Shown piece by piece: positions 59,067 to 64,000 of a DNA stretch of 64,000 nucleotides. The notes below the pieces were generated by a model. The model was not told the DNA's origin, ran no database searches, and was given only the letters and a program-made list of their open reading frames with translations. The translations under genes were made by a program, and so were the position numbers. Each line of letters opens with the position of its first letter. The first letter of the stretch is position 1. The stretch comes from Alphaproteobacteria bacterium (lineage in GTDB: Bacteria > Myxococcota_A > UBA796 > GCA-2862545). The stretch lies in NCBI GenBank assembly GCA_020632885.1, contig JACKEQ010000003.1, positions 62,001-126,000 on the forward strand, in the 5' to 3' direction.

Positions 59067-59096
59067 ACCCAGCGAGCGGCGGCCCACCGGGCTACG

Positions 59097-61070
59097 GTGG
59101 CCGCCGTGACGACCAGGACGTTCCGGCTCCTCGCGGCCCTGCTGGTGCTCGCTGCCCTCGCGCATGCGAGCCTGTTCGCGTTCCTGTGCGACGACGCCTA
59201 CATCAGCTTCCGCTACGCGCGGAACCTCACGGAGGGCCACGGGCTCGTCTTCAACGTCGGCGAGCGCGTGGAGGGGTACACCAACTTCCTCTGGACCCTC
59301 CAGCTCGCCGGGCTCTGGGCGTGGACGGGCATCGGACCCGAGACCACCGCCATCCCGCTCGGCTTCGGGTCCGCCCTGGTGGCCCTCGCAGCCCTGGCGG
59401 CCCTCGCCAGCACGTCCCCGTGGGGAGGCCGGCCGGCAGTCCTGCTCGCGCTCCTGTTCGCCGCCGTCCACCGCAGCATCGCCGTGTGGACGACGAGCGG
59501 GCTCGAGCAGCGCCAGGTCACGGCCCTCGAGCTCGTCGCCATCGGGCTCGTCTGGCGTGGTGCCACCCGCCGCGACCGGGTCACCCTCGCCGTCGCCTCG
59601 GGCGTGATGGGGCTGGCGCTCCTCTCCAGGCCCGAGCCGCTCCTGCTCGCGCCCTGCGCCGCCGCCTGGCTGCTCTGGGAAGGACGGACGCGCGGGAGGC
59701 CCGTGTGGGACGGCCTGCTGGACGCCCTGGCGGTCGGGATCCCCGCGCTGGTCGTGGCCCTCGGCCAGCTCGCGTTCCGCCTCGAGTACTACGGGGTCCC
59801 GCTGCCCAACACGTACTACGCGAAGGGCCGGGACCTCTGGATCTCCGGGGGGCTCGCCTACTTCGCGCAGGCCGCCCTGGAGCACGGCTGGTGGCTGCTC
59901 GTGCCGCTCGCGGTCTTCGGAGCGCTCCAGCGGCTGCACCGGAACGACGGGCTCCACGTGCTCTCGCTGGTCGTCGTGGCCCCGAGGCTGCTCTACCTCC
60001 TGAAGAACGGCGGTGACCACTTCGAGTACCGGGCGCTCGACCTGGTGTTCTTCCTGCTCATCCCCGCCGCTGTGGACGGGCTCCTCGCGCTGCGGGCCTT
60101 GTTCGGCCCGGCCGCGGCCCTGGTGACCGCGTGCACCGTCCTCGCCTACACGAACGTCGTCCCCGTGCTCCACTACTCCCAGACGCGCGAGCTCGACCCC
60201 GACACCACGCACCTCGCCTACAGCGATCCCCTGTCCTTCCGCGCCATCCCGTTGGTCCTGCTGCCCGGCGCGCACTCCATCGTGCTGCACTGGGACCTCC
60301 TGCGGAACTGGTCCGCGGCCCACTTCATCGCCGCCCGGCAGGTCGAGCACGCCGCGTTCTGCCGCACCCAGCTCGCGAAGTACGGCGGCTACACGCGGGT
60401 GGACCGCGCGACCTTCCCGAAGGGCCTCGTGTCCTGGAGGGGCTCGATGGGCGTGGTCCCGTTCGTGACCCCCGACGTGACCTGGATCGACGAGCTGGGC
60501 CTCACCGACGCCACCGTGGCCCGGATGCCGATCGACCCCGGGATCACCCGGCGCTCCGCCCATGCAGCCCGCCAGCGCAAGGTGCTCGACGCCTACCTGC
60601 GCACGCGACGCAACGTGTACGTCGGCCGGGCCGGGCGCACCGCGAGCGAGGCCCTGGACGAGGGCCGCATGGTCGTCGGGCTGGCGGACGACGTGTGGAT
60701 GGCCGTCACGGTCTACGGTCGTCCGCGCGATCGGTTCCCGGATCAGCCGATCTTCTCGACCCGCCCCCAGTCCGACCCCACGATCCAGCTCCTGCTGGAC
60801 GGGCGGATCTGGCACGGGACCTCCGCGGTCGCCGAAGAGCCGTTCGCCCTCGCTGAAGGCGAGGCGCTCGGGGTGTGGCTCGGGGGCCGGAACAGCGACC
60901 GCGCTGTGGTGATCCAGGGGGACACGCGGATCGAGGTCGACAACCCCGATGACCGGCGCACCTTCAGGCTCGTGCGTCTGCCGGGGACCGGGAGGACCAC
61001 GCTCCAGGCCCTGGACGGAAGGCCCGTCAGTGGCCTGCGACTCCGCGACGGAGGGCCGGGACCCGGCTGA
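59097..61070 (+). CDS. Polytopic GT-C-type membrane glycosyltransferase
   Basis: 657 residues from GTG 59097 (an alternative GTG is at 59106). The N-terminal luminal motif FLCDDAYISFRYARNL carries the acidic pair expected of GT-C enzymes that use polyprenyl-phosphate sugars. VEGYTNFLWTL and a series of about nine hydrophobic helices follow to around residue 360. A soluble extracytoplasmic C-terminal domain completes it. The wording resembles mycobacterial AftB-like and related putative mannosyl/arabinofuranosyl transferases. Sugar and acceptor are unknown. It abuts the convergent PAS-GGDEF-EAL gene with no gap. Confidence 0.85.
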   Translation: MAAVTTRTFRLLAALLVLAALAHASLFAFLCDDAYISFRYARNLTEGHGLVFNVGERVEGYTNFLWTLQLAGLWAWTGIGPETTAIPLGFGSALVALAALAALASTSPWGGRPAVLLALLFAAVHRSIAVWTTSGLEQRQVTALELVAIGLVWRGATRRDRVTLAVASGVMGLALLSRPEPLLLAPCAAAWLLWEGRTRGRPVWDGLLDALAVGIPALVVALGQLAFRLEYYGVPLPNTYYAKGRDLWISGGLAYFAQAALEHGWWLLVPLAVFGALQRLHRNDGLHVLSLVVVAPRLLYLLKNGGDHFEYRALDLVFFLLIPAAVDGLLALRALFGPAAALVTACTVLAYTNVVPVLHYSQTRELDPDTTHLAYSDPLSFRAIPLVLLPGAHSIVLHWDLLRNWSAAHFIAARQVEHAAFCRTQLAKYGGYTRVDRATFPKGLVSWRGSMGVVPFVTPDVTWIDELGLTDATVARMPIDPGITRRSAHAARQRKVLDAYLRTRRNVYVGRAGRTASEALDEGRMVVGLADDVWMAVTVYGRPRDRFPDQPIFSTRPQSDPTIQLLLDGRIWHGTSAVAEEPFALAEGEALGVWLGGRNSDRAVVIQGDTRIEVDNPDDRRTFRLVRLPGTGRTTLQALDGRPVSGLRLRDGGPGPG

Positions 61071-63983
61071 TCAGGCGGTCTGCCGCAGCCCGTCCAGCGC
61101 CAGGGCCCGCTCCAGCCGCTCCGGCACGTGCAGGAGGTAGCCCTGGGCGGCCCCGACACCCAGCTCCCCCACCCTCGCGAGGAGCTCGGGACGGTCCACG
61201 AACTCCGCCACGGTCTGCAGCCCGAGCACGCGCGCGATGTCGACGAAGCAACGCACGGCCACGTCGTCCAGGGGATCGTCGAGGAGGCCCTGGACGAACT
61301 GGCCGTCGATCTTGAGCACGTCCACCGGAAGCTCGCGGAGATAGCCGAAGGAGGACGCGCCCGCGCCGAAGTCGTCGAGCGCGACGCGCACTCCACGGGA
61401 TCGCGCCTCGGCCAGGAAGGCGCGGGCCGCGGAGAGGTTCGTCACGGCCGCGGTCTCGGTGACCTCCACACACAGGCGCGAGCACGCGGATGGCCCCGCC
61501 GCGTCGAGGCGCGCGAGGGCCTGGCGGTGGAAGGCGGGGTCGCCGAGGGACTGGCCCGAGAGGTTCACGTTGAGGGTGCCGGGGTAGGCATCGGGCAGCC
61601 CCGCGATGACCCGGAGGGTCGCATCGAGCACCCAGGCGTCGAGCCGAGGCGCCAGACCGAAGCGCTCCGCGGTGGGCAGGAAGGCGTTCGGGAGCACCAG
61701 GAAGCCCTCGTCGTCGAGCATCCGGACGAGGACCTCCACGCTCGACGCCCCGTCCCCGAGCGGGTGGACGCGCTGCCCGAAGAGCACGAAGCGCCCCTGG
61801 TCGAGGGCCCTCTCGATGAGCGTGCCCCAGCGGGTGTCCCCACGCCGGGCGTGCAACGTCTCGTCGTCGTCCAGCCAGCGGTGCACCCGGTTGCGGCCGG
61901 CCTCCTTCGCCGCGAAGCAGCTGACGTCGGCGGCCTGGAGCACGCTCGCCGCGTCCGGGAAGGTGGTGTCGAAGCACACCAACCCCACCGAGACGCCCAC
62001 CCGGAAGCCCTGCCCGTCCACGTGGAACCGGTAGTCGTCCATCCGCCTGCAGATGGCGCTCGCGATGGTCTCGGCGCGCTCGGGCGGGCAGTGCTCGAGG
62101 ATGATGGCGAACTCGTCCCCGCCGAGCCGGGCCAGGGTGTCGCTCGCGCGGATGCTCTCGCCGAGGATTCCCGCGACCTCCTGGAGGAGCTGGTCGCCCA
62201 CGGCGTGGCCGCAGGTGTCGTTCACCACCTTGAACTGGTCGAGGTCCAGGAACAGCAGGGCGTGGGTCGATGCGTCGACATGGGCCCGGTCGACGGCACG
62301 GCCCAGGCGGAGCTCGAACTCGGCGCGGTTGACCAACCCGGTCAGCGCGTCGTGGGTGGCGCGATAGGTCATCTCGGAGGCGATGCGGCGGGTCTCCGTG
62401 ACGTCGTGCAGGACGACGACCCAGCCGAGCGTGCTGCCGTCCACCGCGCGGATGGCGGACACCGTCTCCTCCACGCCGTACTCGGTGCCATCACGGGCCA
62501 CGAGGACCGCGTTCACGTCCACCTCGGGCGCGAGGTGCGGTCGACCCGGGGTCCTCGGGAGCACCGTGCGCTCGAGCTCGTCCACGAGGTGCACCACCTC
62601 ACCGACCTCGAGGCCCTCGGCCTCCTGGATGTCGAACCCCGTGAGCCTCGCAGCCACCGGGTTCATCCAGCGCACCCTGCCCCTGGCGTCCGTCGTGATC
62701 ACGGCGTCCCCGATGGACTCCAGAGTGACCCGCATGAGCTCGTGCTGCTCGGCGAGCTGGCGGCTCAGGGCCTGCAAGCGGGTCCGATCCGCGACCAGCG
62801 CGGCCTCCATGGCCTTCTGCTCGGTGACGTCCCAGTTCACGCCCACGACGCGCACCGCCTGCCCGTGACCGTTGCGATGCACGTCACCGGCCGCGTGCAC
62901 CACCCGGACGACGCCCGAAGGCCACACGACCCGGAAGTCCGTCTCGAAGCGACGCACCCCCCCGATGGCGTCCTCGAGGAGATCCGCGATCATCTCACGG
63001 TCACCCGGATGCACGCGCTCCAGCCACAGGTCCACCGGGCTTCGCTCCTCCCCCACCCGCATCCCGTAGAGGCGGAACATCTGGTCGTCCCAGACCACCT
63101 CGTCCGCGACCAGATCGAGCTCCCAGACACCCACGCCCGCGTTGTCGTTGGCGAGGGCGAGCCGCAGCGCGTTCTGCTCGTAGGCATCGTGCTGCTCGCG
63201 GGCGTCCGTGATGTCCTGGAAGGCACCGAGCAGCCGCACCGGGACCCCGTCGACGCGCTCCACCTCCCCCACGGCACGCACCCAGATCCTCCGACGGTCC
63301 ACGCGGATGAGGGGCAGCTCGAGGTCCCACCCGACCCCCTCCTCCATCGCGTGGAGCACGGCCCCTTCGATGGCCGCGCGCGCCTCGGGCGCGTAGAAGT
63401 GGATGGCCTCCTCGAGCGTGGGCTGGAATTCGTCGGGGACCCCGTGGATCCGGCGGGTCTGGGCTGTCCACCTCAGCTTCATGGTGTCGAGCTCGAGCAC
63501 CCAGCCCCCGACGTTCGCGAGCTCGCCGACACGATTGAGCAGCCACTCGCTCCGGGCCAGGGCCTCCTCCTGGCCCTTGCGCATCGTGAGATCCAGGTGC
63601 GTGCCGTACATCCACTCGGGCGCACCGTCCGCCGTCCGCGTCATCACGCGCCCAAGATCGAGCACCCACACCCAGTGGCCTTCCTTGTGACGCATCCGGG
63701 CCTCGCACTCGTACGCGTCGGTGTCGCCGCGGAAGTGCGCCTCCAGCAGCGCGCCAGAGTGCGCGAGGTCGTCCGGGTGGGCGAAGGCCATCCACGTCTC
63801 GATGGTGGTGGGCCCGAGCTCCTCCAGGGTGTGTCCGACGATCTCGGCCCAGCGCTCGTTGAACCGGGTCTCCCCGGTCTGCACGTTCCACTCCCAGGTC
63901 CCGGCACCGGTCCCCTCCAGGATGTGGGACAGGCGGGCAGCGTGGTCGAGGAGCGCGGCACGATCGGGCAAGGGGGCCTCCAC
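61071..63983 (-). CDS. Multi-PAS GGDEF-EAL protein (cyclic di-GMP enzyme)
   Basis: 970 residues from GTG 63983; the frame is still open to the window edge, so the true start could lie just beyond it. Four PAS-like domains occupy about 15-535 (for example GTWEWNVQTGETRFNERWAE and DAVITTDARGRVRWMNP). GGDEF (about 540-700) has intact GGDEF and an RxxD inhibitory site five residues before it. EAL (about 715-965) has EVLVR in place of EALLR. Other phosphodiesterase residues are present: NVNLSGQS, VEVTETA, LDDFGAG, LKIDGQF and AAQGYLL. No membrane helix. It probably has a c-di-GMP phosphodiesterase role with regulated or active cyclase. Confidence 0.93.
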   Translation of the reverse strand: MEAPLPDRAALLDHAARLSHILEGTGAGTWEWNVQTGETRFNERWAEIVGHTLEELGPTTIETWMAFAHPDDLAHSGALLEAHFRGDTDAYECEARMRHKEGHWVWVLDLGRVMTRTADGAPEWMYGTHLDLTMRKGQEEALARSEWLLNRVGELANVGGWVLELDTMKLRWTAQTRRIHGVPDEFQPTLEEAIHFYAPEARAAIEGAVLHAMEEGVGWDLELPLIRVDRRRIWVRAVGEVERVDGVPVRLLGAFQDITDAREQHDAYEQNALRLALANDNAGVGVWELDLVADEVVWDDQMFRLYGMRVGEERSPVDLWLERVHPGDREMIADLLEDAIGGVRRFETDFRVVWPSGVVRVVHAAGDVHRNGHGQAVRVVGVNWDVTEQKAMEAALVADRTRLQALSRQLAEQHELMRVTLESIGDAVITTDARGRVRWMNPVAARLTGFDIQEAEGLEVGEVVHLVDELERTVLPRTPGRPHLAPEVDVNAVLVARDGTEYGVEETVSAIRAVDGSTLGWVVVLHDVTETRRIASEMTYRATHDALTGLVNRAEFELRLGRAVDRAHVDASTHALLFLDLDQFKVVNDTCGHAVGDQLLQEVAGILGESIRASDTLARLGGDEFAIILEHCPPERAETIASAICRRMDDYRFHVDGQGFRVGVSVGLVCFDTTFPDAASVLQAADVSCFAAKEAGRNRVHRWLDDDETLHARRGDTRWGTLIERALDQGRFVLFGQRVHPLGDGASSVEVLVRMLDDEGFLVLPNAFLPTAERFGLAPRLDAWVLDATLRVIAGLPDAYPGTLNVNLSGQSLGDPAFHRQALARLDAAGPSACSRLCVEVTETAAVTNLSAARAFLAEARSRGVRVALDDFGAGASSFGYLRELPVDVLKIDGQFVQGLLDDPLDDVAVRCFVDIARVLGLQTVAEFVDRPELLARVGELGVGAAQGYLLHVPERLERALALDGLRQTA

Positions 63984-64000
63984 GGGTCCCCATCGTCCGG

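Overview
This 64 kb window of very GC-rich DNA looks like a chromosomal segment of a Myxococcota / former 'Deltaproteobacteria'-type bacterium. That placement is an inference from overall flavour. There are many Sec lipoproteins, zinc-ribbon/PEGA and FHA proteins, a Ser/Thr kinase with a PP2C phosphatase, and a fused TIGR03960/DUF2344 radical SAM protein. GTG and TTG starts are frequent, with 4-bp ATGA/GTGA/TTGA gene overlaps. I see no transposase, integrase, phage module or CRISPR array, so this reads as core plus lineage-specific genes rather than an island.

The most important non-coding feature is a 28-bp XerCD dif-like site at 23378-23405. It places the replication terminus inside the window. 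Gene orientation fits this: 16 of 22 genes left of it are on the + strand, while the run from 33.0 to 24.8 kb on its right is entirely on the - strand.

Left arm (0-23 kb): a CinA-type MoCF-fold protein, two paralogous membrane proteins (one with TPRs), coaD, an exported TPR/thioredoxin-fold protein without active-site cysteines, glmS and a GNAT protein follow one another. Next come a response regulator facing a three-gene lipoprotein / histidine kinase / lipoprotein operon, the radical SAM fusion, lipoproteins, an acyl-CoA dehydrogenase, a zinc-ribbon/PEGA protein, and a YfgM-like plus BamB-like pair just before dif.

Right of dif (23.5-33 kb): an aminotransferase is followed by a long leftward run. 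In transcription order this is an unknown protein, a degenerate radical SAM protein, a leucine-type dehydrogenase, a universal stress protein, scpA, scpB, a ribosomal pseudouridine synthase, initiator tRNA-fMet with its own promoter and terminator, a lipoprotein-like amine oxidase and two small membrane proteins. At 33-46 kb there are an alkaline-phosphatase-superfamily 'sulfatase', a P-loop protein behind a perfect CRP-type palindrome, an hbd/crt/acyl-CoA dehydrogenase set, two very large lipoproteins and a YceI protein.

The 46-55 kb region holds an EF-G paralogue and then a tightly coupled five-gene cassette: kinase-FHA-FHA, zinc ribbon-FHA, VWA-TM-FHA, PP2C-TM and VWA-TM. It looks like a membrane-spanning phosphothreonine signalling system related in composition to TerY-P triads, and is the best candidate for an undescribed system. 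The window ends with a UbiB/ABC1-family protein carrying a long N-terminal extension, two secreted proteins, a GT-C-type membrane glycosyltransferase and a PAS-GGDEF-EAL protein.
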